64,000 nucleotides of DNA from Gordonia tangerina (GTDB lineage: Bacteria; Actinomycetota; Actinomycetes; Mycobacteriales; Mycobacteriaceae), in the NCBI RefSeq assembly GCF_021556435.1, contig NZ_JAKGCU010000024.1, forward strand, positions 1 through 64,000. The letters are read 5' to 3'. The translations under genes were made by a program, and so were the position numbers. Below are positions 43,456 to 52,536 of the stretch, piece by piece (the stretch's first letter is position 1; every line of letters begins with the position of its first letter). The notes under the pieces were generated by a model. The model searched no databases, was not told the DNA's origin, and saw nothing but the letters and a program-made list of their open reading frames with translations.

Positions 43456-44241
43456 TTGCAGCCACGCAGGATTGCTGTCGCAAATCAGAAGGGTGGAGTC
43501 GGAAAGACCGCAACCGTCCTAGGTCTGGCCTCAGCGTTGAGCGCCAGAAACCAGCACGTCTTAGTTGTCGACATGGACCCCCAGGGAAACGCGACCACGG
43601 GCCTCGGAGTGGAGCTCGAGGACGACGCAGTAACCGCGTACGACTTGATGTCGCGCACAGATGAAGGGACCGCGGCGAATGCCGTGATCGCTACGCCGTG
43701 GGAGTGCGTCGATTTGATTCCGGCGAGCGTTGCACTGGCCAACATTGAGGCAGATGGCGCTAACGACCTAATCTTCCGGCTGGACGTAGCTTTCGAAGGT
43801 GTGGATTTGTCTGCATACTCGTTGGTCCTGTTTGACTGCCCGCCGAGCCTCGGCAAGCTTCTTTTCGCGGTCTTGTGTGCAGCTGACGGTGTCGTGGCGG
43901 TCACGGAGCCGACGATCGACAGCGTCAGCGGAGTGGGGAACCTTGAAGAGACGATCCGGAGTGTCACTCGTCGCCCGAACCCGAACCTGTCTTTCGACAA
44001 AATCGTGATCAGCCGTAAGCGCAACACGGGCGAGCATACATTCCGGGAGCACGAGCTTCGCGAGGTCTATGGGGATCTAGTCGCGGCAACGTCGATCCCG
44101 GAACTTGCTGCGCGACAGGACGCCCACAGTGCGCATACGCAGATTCACAAGTTCAGGGGAGGGAGATCCCTCGCTTTGCAGCTGGCCTACACAGACCTAT
44201 TGGACGAGCTCAACATCGCAGCAAAGGAAACAGCATCATGA
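43456..44241 (+). CDS. parA: ParA partition ATPase
   Basis: The protein has 261 residues. It has the deviant Walker A NQKGGVGKTATVLGLA (about 10-25), LVVDMDPQGNATTGLG with the catalytic Asp, and VLFDCPPSLGKLL as Walker B. There is no N-terminal HTH, so this is the small ParA type used with non-ParB DNA-binding partners. It moves plasmid copies along the nucleoid. The start is a TTG at 43456 after AAAGGGGG. The stop overlaps the next ATG (ATGA). Confidence 0.9.
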   Translation: MQPRRIAVANQKGGVGKTATVLGLASALSARNQHVLVVDMDPQGNATTGLGVELEDDAVTAYDLMSRTDEGTAANAVIATPWECVDLIPASVALANIEADGANDLIFRLDVAFEGVDLSAYSLVLFDCPPSLGKLLFAVLCAADGVVAVTEPTIDSVSGVGNLEETIRSVTRRPNPNLSFDKIVISRKRNTGEHTFREHELREVYGDLVAATSIPELAARQDAHSAHTQIHKFRGGRSLALQLAYTDLLDELNIAAKETAS

Positions 44242-44576
44242 GCAAAGTCGAGCGCAGCCCGGCCATTGCCCGTCGACACCCTGCCGACAACCTGCCGGAA
44301 CGGCCCGATAGACAAAAGGGCCCAACGGATGATGCTGCCGAGTCAGCGCCTGCGAGCGTGCCCGCAGTTCAGGCTGCGCCGGCCGTCGAGCCGAAACTGG
44401 CTTCTACTCAAGAAAAGATGACCGAGCAACACAACGTACGAATCCGGCCGAGCGTCAAAGCTCGGGCCGTTCGTGCGGTTGGCAAGTTTCGTTACGAGAC
44501 GGGCGATAGGGATGTATCTCTGCAGTCGATCACAGACGCAGCACTGGACGAATACCTAACGAAACACGGCTGCTAG
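44238..44576 (+). CDS. ParB-like centromere-binding protein (ribbon-helix-helix)
   Basis: The protein has 112 residues. The first 65 residues are basic and Pro/Ala-rich, the flexible arm typical of ParG/omega-type partners that stimulate ParA. The C-terminal half, QHNVRIRPSVKARAVRAVGKF to SLQSITDAALDEYLTKHGC, is a ribbon-helix-helix. It overlaps parA by ATGA, and its own stop codon lies within a GCTAGC repeat. It likely binds the GCTAGC clusters on both sides of the operon. Confidence 0.8.
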   Translation: MSKVERSPAIARRHPADNLPERPDRQKGPTDDAAESAPASVPAVQAAPAVEPKLASTQEKMTEQHNVRIRPSVKARAVRAVGKFRYETGDRDVSLQSITDAALDEYLTKHGC

Positions 44577-44605
44577 CCTCGCTAGCTTCCCTAGCGAGAG
44601 TAGCT
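44572..44605. repeat. downstream GCTAGC repeats of the partition locus
   Basis: GCTAGC at 44572-44577 and 44581-44586, followed by CTAGCG and TAGCTA, continue the motif found upstream of parA. The operon is therefore framed by binding sites. Confidence 0.65.
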
Positions 44606-44614
44606 ACAGCAGAG

Positions 44615-44647
44615 TGCCCTGGTGACGATTGCGGCGTCACCAGGGCA
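44615..44647. terminator. 13-bp hairpin terminator of the par operon
   Basis: TGCCCTGGTGACG (44615-44627) pairs exactly with CGTCACCAGGGCA (44635-44647) over a 7-base loop, between parB and the gene at 44677. Confidence 0.75.
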
Positions 44648-44676
44648 GTCGACCAACAGATCGGAGCTGTTGATCT

Positions 44677-45570
44677 ATGCCTGACTCTACGTCCCGAGCT
44701 CAATCGATGAATGACGGTTCCACCAGCACAGCCAGTGTTGCTGCCGCCATCCTCCTGAGCTTGGTTGTCGTTGGCGCGTCATTCACCCTGAGCTTCAACG
44801 CTCTAGCGGATCTCGCCCGAATCTCGGGAGCAATACCTGATTCGCTAACACCGCTGCTGCCTGTCGTGATTGACGTGTTCATCTTGCAGGCGACATGGTG
44901 TGTGTACGTCGCGACGAAACGCCGTGACGACGCCGGCAAGAGATACCACTTCGCTATGCTCGCGATCTTTTCGACGATCAGTATTGCGGGGAACGCCGTG
45001 CATGCATTCTTGGCGACAGATTCGGGTGTTGCGCATGGGCTGATGGCGGTCGCCATCGCGATCGTCGCGCCGCTGGCGTTGCTCGCGAGCATTCATGGTC
45101 TGGTCATGCACGTTTGGACTGATAGCGGCGTCGTCCAGTTCCATGAGCACACGCAGCGCACCAGCGACCCATCCTCGAATGCAGATGAGAGTGTCGCTCA
45201 TGGTGCGCCACATGCACAGCAGCAGGTCAGCGCACATGTGCGGACCTCCACGGACCAGCCGCCGCAGGATGATGCTTCTTGCGTGAGCTTTGCAGACATT
45301 GACGAGGAGATGACCGAGGAAGATCTTCAGCTTGCTCGGTTGGTGAGCAGTCGCGGTCGTGTGAAGCACGGCGAGCGCACCGTCGCTCGTGCGCTCGTGC
45401 GTGAGCGCCTCCGTGCTCCCAGGGACGAGACTGCTGACCTTATCGGCGTGCACCGAACCACCGTCGGACGGTGGGTGGACCTCGCGCACGAGTGCGTGGA
45501 CTTGCTGCACGTGGACGGCGAGCGCACACAGGTCCCGCTCGAGCAATCTGCGCTAGTCGTCTCCCGGTGA
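44677..45570 (+). CDS. DUF2637-like membrane protein with C-terminal HTH
   Basis: The protein has 297 residues. Four membrane helices lie between about 18 and 150 (AAILLSLVVVGASFTLSFNAL, LLPVVIDVFILQATWCVYVA, HFAMLAIFSTISIAGNAVHA, MAVAIAIVAPLALLASIHGL), as in DUF2637 proteins of actinobacterial plasmids (Spd-like spread proteins). A His/Gln-rich linker follows, then a helix-turn-helix at about 235-280 (VARALVRERLRAPRDETADLIGVHRTTVGRWV). It could tether DNA to the membrane or act in plasmid spread. It lies next to the par operon but behind its terminator. Confidence 0.7.
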   Translation: MPDSTSRAQSMNDGSTSTASVAAAILLSLVVVGASFTLSFNALADLARISGAIPDSLTPLLPVVIDVFILQATWCVYVATKRRDDAGKRYHFAMLAIFSTISIAGNAVHAFLATDSGVAHGLMAVAIAIVAPLALLASIHGLVMHVWTDSGVVQFHEHTQRTSDPSSNADESVAHGAPHAQQQVSAHVRTSTDQPPQDDASCVSFADIDEEMTEEDLQLARLVSSRGRVKHGERTVARALVRERLRAPRDETADLIGVHRTTVGRWVDLAHECVDLLHVDGERTQVPLEQSALVVSR

Positions 45571-45635
45571 TCGCGACTTTGAGCGGTCTGACGAAACGTT
45601 GGCTACCGGGTTGCGTCAACTCTGTGTGGGTTAAG

Positions 45636-46916
45636 TCAGCTTTCGTTCTGTTCGGCTTTGGTGAACAGAACGTATTGTGCGGCGGCTTGTTGGTAGGCGT
45701 CTTGTTTGTTGTCGGAGTGGATCTCGCCAACGTAGCGGCCTAGCTTCACGTGACAGGTGTAGGTGGTGTTGTTGCTGTCGTTGGTGGTGGAGCATTTTGC
45801 GTCCGACAGTCCGGGGGGCGCCCCGATGTCGGCGCTGTCGGTACGGCGATAGCTGTCCATCAGGGTGGTGGCTTGTTCGTCGCTGGCGGCGCGGTAAACA
45901 ACGGATCGTTCGACGGCGTTGGCGGTGGAACCGGCCGCGTTGAGGTCGTTGAAGGTGCCGACGGGGTCGCCGGAGAAGTGCGCCATACCGCGTGGCCCGT
46001 ACACCGCTCGCATGCTTTGCGGGGTCAAACCGGTCTTGCCGTTGTCCATTTCTTCATCGGTGTAGGGCAGCGTGTAAATCAGGACGTGGTCCTGGTCGAC
46101 GATGGGACGGGTAGGGCCGGTGATACCGCGGGCGGCGGCTTCATCTTTGGTCGGAGTGGCAGGGAACTGGTCGATCAACGCTGTCTGTAGCGAGATCGCT
46201 TTACGCACTGTCGGTTCCAGCTTGTCCTGCTGTTTGGTGGTGGTTTCGTACCACTCGTAGATCACGTAGCTATTGTGCGGTGTGAACGTCATCAGCTGGT
46301 GGGTGTCGTCAGTCCCTGTGTCGTGAATGACGTGCGTGCCGGGCAAGCCGGGCAGGGTGGTCACGGTGTTATCGCCGTTGGTGGCGACCTGCTCGGCGAG
46401 TTGCTGAGCGGCGGCGGTGGCGGCCTCAGGTGTCATGTACCGCAGCACCACGGTGTTGAGGCCACGACTGGTGCCCTGCCGGATGTTGGCGGCGGGGGTG
46501 GAGGCGGTCGTGCTGAATCCGTAGAGCAGGTCATCGTTGGCGGGCACCTCCGGAGTGCCTTCACCGAGAATCATCGTCAGGTTGTTGCGGCTGGCGATGG
46601 CCGACGTCGGGTTCTTCATGTCGGTGATGTCGCGGTCGACTTCGAAGGGCACCACGATGAACTGGGCCATGCGTTGACCTTCGACCTGCACGATCTGGTC
46701 GTCGGTGGCGCGGCCGAACTCTGGGCGCGGATCGGTGGGGTAGGGGCCGGTGTCGAGGGCCGCCACATCGACCGATGCGGCAGCGGCGCTACTGCTGGCT
46801 GCGGCGTCGTCGGTGGCGGGTTGGCCATCGGTGGAGCAGGCCGTCAAAGTCGCCAGGGTGGCTGCGGTGGTCGCTGCGATCCCCATCGTGCGTAGTGCTG
46901 GTTGCCAACGCGTCAT
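45636..46916 (-). CDS. lipoprotein, DUF7373-like
   Basis: The protein has 426 residues from the ATG at 46916. The signal has lipobox LTAC at about residue 27. Two related mature domains follow: PTSAIASRNNLTMILGEGTP with GLNTVVLRYMTPEAATAAAQQL, then SMRAVYGPRGMAHFSGDPVGTF and RYVGEIHSDNKQDAYQQAA. It resembles the DUF7373 lipoproteins of Gordonia and Mycobacterium, attached outside the membrane; function unknown. The leader carries a GGAAC-type promoter at 47010-47035, which would place it in the ECF sigma regulon, divergent from the dynamin operon. Confidence 0.75.
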   Translation of the reverse strand: MTRWQPALRTMGIAATTAATLATLTACSTDGQPATDDAAASSSAAAASVDVAALDTGPYPTDPRPEFGRATDDQIVQVEGQRMAQFIVVPFEVDRDITDMKNPTSAIASRNNLTMILGEGTPEVPANDDLLYGFSTTASTPAANIRQGTSRGLNTVVLRYMTPEAATAAAQQLAEQVATNGDNTVTTLPGLPGTHVIHDTGTDDTHQLMTFTPHNSYVIYEWYETTTKQQDKLEPTVRKAISLQTALIDQFPATPTKDEAAARGITGPTRPIVDQDHVLIYTLPYTDEEMDNGKTGLTPQSMRAVYGPRGMAHFSGDPVGTFNDLNAAGSTANAVERSVVYRAASDEQATTLMDSYRRTDSADIGAPPGLSDAKCSTTNDSNNTTYTCHVKLGRYVGEIHSDNKQDAYQQAAAQYVLFTKAEQNES

Positions 46917-47009
46917 CGTTGTGGTCCCTTCTGCGGGGTTTTGCCGCACGGGAGAGCCCCCTATGACCGGCCGTGTCCCGCACGCAAAACTGTGTGGTTT
47001 CCGTGATTG

Positions 47010-47035
47010 GATGCGCTGGCGGCCGATTTGGTTCC
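47010..47035 (-). promoter_or_regulatory. predicted ECF sigma promoter (lipoprotein gene)
   Basis: On the minus strand GGAAC (47035-47031) is followed by CATC (47013-47010), 17 bases between the boxes, one fewer than in the other seven copies. The lipoprotein start at 46916 is about 95 bases on. Confidence 0.5.
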
Positions 47036-47074
47036 CCCCGACCGAACCTGCACGATTCTGTTGCTCGGGTGCAG

Positions 47075-47088
47075 GGTAGTGCACTACC
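47075..47088. promoter_or_regulatory. 14-bp perfect palindrome between divergent genes
   Basis: GGTAGTGCACTACC lies between the lipoprotein gene (minus) and the dynamin operon (plus), in the 46917-47247 intergenic stretch. It is a likely operator for an unidentified dimeric regulator. Confidence 0.4.
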
Positions 47089-47247
47089 ACGACCCCCGCG
47101 AATAGTGGGGTGTCGGTACACTCACACCCCGACATCCCTGGTACCCAGGTCACGCACTGCTCGTGGCACCCGCGATCTGCGGGCGCAGACTTCGCGGTCG
47201 CGGTCGCTGGGGCTGAGGGTGAAGGGGACCGCGGGGGACGAGCAGTG

Positions 47248-49122
47248 ATGGCAGAACACAGCGCGCCGGCGTCGTCGGCGCCGGCAGATGACGCTGCCGC
47301 GGTTGTCGTGGGCGCGGTGAAGGTGCTGCGCGCCTACAAGATGGATGCGATTGCCGACATCGCCGAGTCGAAACTGTCCGACACCGCTGCCGCCACGGTC
47401 GTGGTCGTCGGTGAAGTGCAGCGCGGGAAGAGTTCGTTGGTCAACGCGCTGGTCGGGCGGCGCGGTATCTGTCCGGTCGGAGTGGATGTGACCTCGTCGG
47501 CCACGGTGTCGGTGACCGCGGACCCGGAGTTGGACTGCGCTGAGCGGGCCACTTTGTTCTTTGCGTCCGGGCCGCGTGAATGCCCGGTGGCCCAACTACC
47601 CGACTGGGTGACCACCGGAGGTGCCCGCGTCGTTGATCCGCAGGTCGAGGAATTGCCGACGTCGGCAGCGGTAGCGATCCGCACCTCGACGTTGGCCGGG
47701 GTGACGGTCATCGACACCCCTGGTGTGGGCGGGTTGGATGCGGGCTTGACCCGCCTGGCGAGTCGCTCGGCGCAGCAGGCGTGTGTGCTGGTGGTGGCCT
47801 GCGATGCGTCCTCACCGTTGACTGCGCCGGAGATTGACTTCGTCCGGCAGGCCGCATCGACGGTGGATGCGGTGGTGGTGGCGGTCACCAAGATCGACAA
47901 ACATCTGCGGCGGTGGCGTGAGATCGTCGCCGACAACCAGCGCATCATCGCCGAACAGTTGCAGCGCCCGGTCCCGGTGATCGGGGTGTCGAGCCTGTAT
48001 GCGGGGTGGGCTGTTGAGGCCACCGACCCGGTCGAGCGTGCTGAACTCGACACCGACAGCGGTATCAGCGAGCTGCGCGCAGCGATCACCACCCGGCTGC
48101 AGGCCGGTGCCCGCGCCCCGCATCTGGACGCGGTGCGCACCTGTGTGGAGGGATTGCGCACGGTGCGCGCCACTGTCGCGGCCGAACTCGATGCTCTCGA
48201 GGTCGGTGCGGCGGGTTTGCCGGATCTGACCGCCCAACGTGACCGGCTGAGCGAGCTGCAGGATCAGTCACGCCAGTGGGAACAGTATTTGGCTCGGGAT
48301 CTGACCTTGCTGCGTCAGTCGGCCGTCGATGACCTCGAGCAGCGCCTGGACGCGGTGCGCGACAAGTGGACGCACTACATCAACACCCACGGCATGGCGG
48401 TGCTGCGCAGCAGTGCCCAGAAGTTCACCGCCGACATGCAAGCCGATCTGCAGGTGGCGATGGCCGAAACGTTGGCAGGGTTCCTGCAGAGGCTGCACGA
48501 CACCGTCATCGAGCCGCGCTTCGCCGAGGACCCGGCGGTGTGGGAAGAGCTGTGTGCCCGCATCGTCGAGTCGATGCAGGACAAGAAGATCGAAACCCAC
48601 CAGGTCGGCAACAAACGCCACGGCCTGCTCGACCCGACGCTGCTGACGATGGGTGTGGTCGGCTCCTCGACGCTGGGTGGTCTGCTCGGATTGTCGGCGC
48701 TGATGGGTGTCGGGCTGATCGTCGGCACCGCCTGGGTGGGAGTGAACTTGAGTTTCCGCGCGATCCGCGCCGGCAAAACCAACCTGCTGACCTGGCTGCG
48801 TGAAACCATCGGCGCCACCAAAGCCGCCACCGGCCGGCTGCTGGATGCGGCCGTGGCCCAGGCACGTCCGGAGATCATCATCCGCTACCGCGACTACCTG
48901 CGCACTAGTATCGACACCCTGCAGAAAACGATCACCGAGGTGCAACAAACCGCGGCCGCCGACGAAGCAACCCGCACCAAGACTCACAGCCGGCTGAGCA
49001 CCAACCTGGGCATCGTGGACAAACGACTGGCCGCCGCCACCGCTGTGCTGGCCGCAACCGCACCGCCGCCGCAGCCCCCGGCGGTGACCACGGATGCTGA
49101 TGTCGGTGGGGGAGTGCGATGA
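47248..49122 (+). CDS. dynamin-like GTPase (IniA/IniC-like) 1
   Basis: The protein has 624 residues from the ATG at 47248 (a GTG three bases earlier is possible). GTPase motifs: G1 VVVGEVQRGKSSLVNALVG (about 52-70), Thr region in DVTSSATV, G3 TVIDTPGVGGLD (about 153), G4 VAVTKIDKHL (about 211). Long helical stalk segments follow, with two membrane helices at about 470-510 (VGSSTLGGLLGLSALMGVGLIVGTAWVGV). Bacterial dynamins such as mycobacterial IniA remodel the inner membrane under stress. It overlaps the second dynamin gene by ATGA. Confidence 0.85.
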   Translation: MAEHSAPASSAPADDAAAVVVGAVKVLRAYKMDAIADIAESKLSDTAAATVVVVGEVQRGKSSLVNALVGRRGICPVGVDVTSSATVSVTADPELDCAERATLFFASGPRECPVAQLPDWVTTGGARVVDPQVEELPTSAAVAIRTSTLAGVTVIDTPGVGGLDAGLTRLASRSAQQACVLVVACDASSPLTAPEIDFVRQAASTVDAVVVAVTKIDKHLRRWREIVADNQRIIAEQLQRPVPVIGVSSLYAGWAVEATDPVERAELDTDSGISELRAAITTRLQAGARAPHLDAVRTCVEGLRTVRATVAAELDALEVGAAGLPDLTAQRDRLSELQDQSRQWEQYLARDLTLLRQSAVDDLEQRLDAVRDKWTHYINTHGMAVLRSSAQKFTADMQADLQVAMAETLAGFLQRLHDTVIEPRFAEDPAVWEELCARIVESMQDKKIETHQVGNKRHGLLDPTLLTMGVVGSSTLGGLLGLSALMGVGLIVGTAWVGVNLSFRAIRAGKTNLLTWLRETIGATKAATGRLLDAAVAQARPEIIIRYRDYLRTSIDTLQKTITEVQQTAAADEATRTKTHSRLSTNLGIVDKRLAAATAVLAATAPPPQPPAVTTDADVGGGVR

Positions 49123-50573
49123 GCGCCCCTGCTGGGTACCCCGGCGGCGGGGGTGTCGATCCGATCCACGCCGTGCTGGATCGTGGGCTGCACCAATTGG
49201 CCGGTCTCGGTGGCGATCTGGTCGGCCACGCCAACGCGATCGGCACCATCTTGTGGTCGCCGCCGCGAGTGCTGATCGTGGGCCGACTCAAAGCAGGAAA
49301 ATCGACACTGGTCAACGCGTTGATCGGGGCGCCGGTCGCCGAAACCGCCGCGCTGGAAGCCACCCACGTGGTGACCGTCTACCAGGACAGCGCGCCGTCG
49401 CGGGCCGAGGTCGTCGGCCTCGACGGACACCGCCGGCCGGTGGCGGTGGGCCGCGACGGGCACAGCGTGGCGTTGCCGCTGCCGAGTCCGCAGATCGCGT
49501 TCGTCGACCGCTGGCTGCCCTCGGCGGCGCTGCGCGATCTCACGTTGATCGACACCCCAGGGTTGTCGACGCTGACCGTCGACAACGATTCGGCCACCCG
49601 CCGTGCGGTGATTGACGGGTTCGAACAAACCCGCACCGCCTCGGTTGACGCCGACGCCGCCGTGTTCTTGTTCGACGCCGCGCCGCGCACCGACGAACTC
49701 GACTTCCTGCAGCAGCTGCCGTTCACGCCGCTGACCATGCTGGGGGTGCTCTCGCGGGCCGACAGTTTCGGTGAAGGAGCTCTCGGCGCGCGGGACCCGC
49801 TGGCCCATGCCAGTGAGCACGCCCAGCGGCTGGCTACCCAACTCGCCGGCACGGTGTCCACGGTGGTGCCGGTATCGGGGTTGCTGGCCCAAACCGCCTA
49901 CACCGGCCAACTCACCGAGCAGACCGCCGCCGCACTGGCCACCTTGCGTGGGCTCACACCGAGGCAGGTGGCCCGCATTATCGACAACGACCAGCTTGCT
50001 GCCACGTTGGCGCCACCGGCGCGTGCGCAGCTGTTGGGGTTGGTCGGCGAATACGGGCTGATCCATGGCCGCGAGGCCGCCGGTCACGGCGCGGCGGTCC
50101 TCAACGACTGGTTGGCCACCCGCTGCGGCATCGAGGGCCTACGACATCTGCTGCACACCTCGATCGCACGGTATGCGGTGCTGCACCGTGCCCATCGCAT
50201 CCTGGCGCGTCTGGACCAGTTGGCGTTCACCCACCCAGCCCGCGACCACATCCGTACCATCGCCGCCGGGTTGCGCAGCGAGCCGGCGCTGCAGCTGGTG
50301 ACTGTGCTGGAGGACTACCAGCGGATGCTGCGCACCGACCCCGACTGCCCGGTGACTGACGAACTGCACACCATCCTGACCGCCACCGACCGCGCCGGAC
50401 AGGTCGAACTGCCCGAGCACAGCGACCCCACCCAGATCGCCGCCGCCGCCCACCAACGCCTGGCAATGGCGCAGCAGCGCAGCCTGGCCACCGGCTCGGC
50501 CGCCGAAGACGCCGCGCTGGTCACCCTCATCGGCATCTACACCACACTGACCACCAGCGGCGTCGGCCGCTAA
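49119..50573 (+). CDS. dynamin-like GTPase (IniA/IniC-like) 2
   Basis: The protein has 484 residues. G1 VLIVGRLKAGKSTLVNALIG (about 51-70), G3 TLIDTPGLSTL (about 142), G4 VLSRADSFGEG (about 211). It is shorter than the first dynamin and has no clear membrane helix. Paired unequal dynamins that form hetero-complexes are known in bacteria, and the ATGA overlap with 47248 suggests such a partnership. The Hsp70-like gene follows 24 bases on in the same operon. Confidence 0.85.
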   Translation: MSAPAGYPGGGGVDPIHAVLDRGLHQLAGLGGDLVGHANAIGTILWSPPRVLIVGRLKAGKSTLVNALIGAPVAETAALEATHVVTVYQDSAPSRAEVVGLDGHRRPVAVGRDGHSVALPLPSPQIAFVDRWLPSAALRDLTLIDTPGLSTLTVDNDSATRRAVIDGFEQTRTASVDADAAVFLFDAAPRTDELDFLQQLPFTPLTMLGVLSRADSFGEGALGARDPLAHASEHAQRLATQLAGTVSTVVPVSGLLAQTAYTGQLTEQTAAALATLRGLTPRQVARIIDNDQLAATLAPPARAQLLGLVGEYGLIHGREAAGHGAAVLNDWLATRCGIEGLRHLLHTSIARYAVLHRAHRILARLDQLAFTHPARDHIRTIAAGLRSEPALQLVTVLEDYQRMLRTDPDCPVTDELHTILTATDRAGQVELPEHSDPTQIAAAAHQRLAMAQQRSLATGSAAEDAALVTLIGIYTTLTTSGVGR

Positions 50574-50597
50574 ACGCAAGGAAACCCCCGATCTCCC

Positions 50598-52421
50598 ATG
50601 CCTTCTGCCCCGTGGATTCTGGCCATCGACTTCGGCACCTCCAACTCCGCAGCCGCCCACTCCGGCGCTACCAGCGGGGGAGTGGAAACACTGTCGCTGA
50701 CCCACACCAGCCACCTGATGCCCTCAGCGGTATTCCTGCACACACCTGAGCGCATCATCGTCGGCGACGCCGCTGTCGATGCCGCCCAACACAATCCGGC
50801 CGGCTATGTGGCCTCCCCGAAACGACTGATCGGCGGCCACTCCATGACGATGGCCACCGTCAACGGCCACACCGTGCCAACCGCCACCTTGATCAGCGCC
50901 GTGCTGGGCACCATCATCGGCCGTGCGATCGCCGCCCATGCCGGCCAGCCCCCCAGCCAGGTCGTGTTGACCCATCCCGAGGCGTGGTCACCGCCGCAGA
51001 TCGAGGTCCTCACCGACGCCGCCACCCGCGCCGGGGTCCCCGCGGCCGACATCAGCACCATCTCCGAACCACGTGCGGCCGCCGCCCACTATTCACGCTC
51101 GCACGCCATGCAACCCGGCGCCAAGATCGTGGTGTTCGACTTCGGCGGCGGCACCCTGGACATCGCGGTGCTCACTGTTACCGGCGACAGCGCATTCGAG
51201 GTGGTCGCCGCGCGCGGCAATAACGGGCTCGGCGGCAAAAACCTGGACGCGCTGATCCAACGGTGGGTGTTCGACCGTCTCGCCGAACGTGACCCGGAGC
51301 TGGTCGCCTGGCTACGACGCGGCGCCCCCATCGATGCTCTGCAAGCGCTGCAGGACTCGATCCGCCGCGCCAAGGAACTGCTCTCGGAAGCACCATCGGC
51401 GACCATCACCGTGCCCGCCCCCGCTGGCGGCCGCACCACCTTGCAGATCACCCGCAACGAGTTCGACGAACTCATCACCCCGGCGGTCGGCGAAGCGCTC
51501 CAGCTGACTCGGGCCACCCTGCTCGATGCCGGCATCACCCACCCCGACCAGATCACCGCCCTGTATCTGACCGGCGGATCGTCCCGGATCCCCCGCATCC
51601 AGCAGGAACTCGGCCAGGTCGGTCCGGTCGCCACCCTCGACGACCCGAAAACCGTTGTCGCCCAAGGTGCGGTCACCACAGCGTTGGCCGACACCGCCGC
51701 CGTCACCGAGCGGCGGGGGGTACCTGCGGCCAGTGACCTGATGCCGTCCTGGCACGACCAACCCGCCCACACCCCAGGACGCGGACAACCCTCGGCCACC
51801 GATGATGGCAGCACCGGCACCACCGGTCGGCGGTGGCCACGGCTCCTCGCCATCGCGGTCGCCGCGGTCGCCGTCATCGGCATCGGCAGTGCCGCAGTCG
51901 CATTGACCCGCGGCGGCGACGATGCCACCGACACCAACTCTGCAGCCTCACCGACCTCGACGGCCGCTGCCGCAGAGGCGACCGGTAAAGACGGTGGACC
52001 CATCATCACCGACCAGGACGAGCTGATGGCCGCGTTGCCCGGGACGATGCAGACCGAACTCGTCGATTGCCGCAAGACCGGTTTCACCAGCAACGAGGCC
52101 GTCGAAGTGATGTGTGACTATGCCCCGGAGAGCAGTCTGGCCGAGTTGGTCGACCCGATCGGCGACTTCCTGTCGTTTCATGTCGACGGCAACGAGGCCA
52201 ACAGCCGCATCGTCAACATTCGCAACGGCATCTACACCCAGGGCAAAGGAGTGCTGGTGGAGTCGGCCGACCGCACCGCGGCCGCCGAGATCAACGCCGA
52301 CGAGGTCGACGTCAGTATCGACTACGCCGATTCGGTGTCTGGGCTGATCATGAGTATCGGGGGACTGAAATCAGTGGAGGACGCCCGCACCTATTTGACC
52401 CGCTCCGGGCTGATCCGCTGA
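50598..52421 (+). CDS. Hsp70-family protein with membrane anchor and outer domain
   Basis: The protein has 607 residues. Actin-fold ATPase motifs: ILAIDFGTSNSAAAH (phosphate 1, about 7-21), IVVFDFGGGTLDIAV (phosphate 2, about 178-192), ALYLTGGSSRIPRIQ (adenosine, about 320-334). No standard substrate-binding domain follows. Instead there is a Pro-rich linker, a membrane helix at about 416-438 and an outer domain of about 150 residues with TELVDCRKTGFTSNEAVEVMCDY. Actinobacterial Hsp70-like proteins of this form sit with dynamin genes. Third gene of the dynamin operon. Confidence 0.85.
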   Translation: MPSAPWILAIDFGTSNSAAAHSGATSGGVETLSLTHTSHLMPSAVFLHTPERIIVGDAAVDAAQHNPAGYVASPKRLIGGHSMTMATVNGHTVPTATLISAVLGTIIGRAIAAHAGQPPSQVVLTHPEAWSPPQIEVLTDAATRAGVPAADISTISEPRAAAAHYSRSHAMQPGAKIVVFDFGGGTLDIAVLTVTGDSAFEVVAARGNNGLGGKNLDALIQRWVFDRLAERDPELVAWLRRGAPIDALQALQDSIRRAKELLSEAPSATITVPAPAGGRTTLQITRNEFDELITPAVGEALQLTRATLLDAGITHPDQITALYLTGGSSRIPRIQQELGQVGPVATLDDPKTVVAQGAVTTALADTAAVTERRGVPAASDLMPSWHDQPAHTPGRGQPSATDDGSTGTTGRRWPRLLAIAVAAVAVIGIGSAAVALTRGGDDATDTNSAASPTSTAAAAEATGKDGGPIITDQDELMAALPGTMQTELVDCRKTGFTSNEAVEVMCDYAPESSLAELVDPIGDFLSFHVDGNEANSRIVNIRNGIYTQGKGVLVESADRTAAAEINADEVDVSIDYADSVSGLIMSIGGLKSVEDARTYLTRSGLIR

Positions 52422-52441
52422 CACACCGTCGACGCGGTCGG

Positions 52442-52468
52442 GAACATTACCGGCCACTGGCCGCATCA
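52442..52468 (+). promoter_or_regulatory. predicted ECF sigma promoter (Asp-rich repeat gene 1)
   Basis: GGAAC (52442-52446) and CATC (52465-52468) with 18 bases between. Transcription would start near 52475, about 60 bases before the ATG at 52537. It shares the extra conserved ACCGGC block after the -35 box with two other copies. Confidence 0.6.
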
Positions 52469-52536
52469 CATTCCTGACACCACAACAACAGCAGCTACCC
52501 CCAAGCCTGGGGGCAGCGAACAGAAGGGGGCCACCC

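Noticed and set aside
43443..43664. GTG-started 73-residue frame at the beginning of parA
   Set aside because: It is out of frame with the conserved ParA sequence and has Arg-rich shadow composition; the ribosome site is better assigned to the ParA TTG start.
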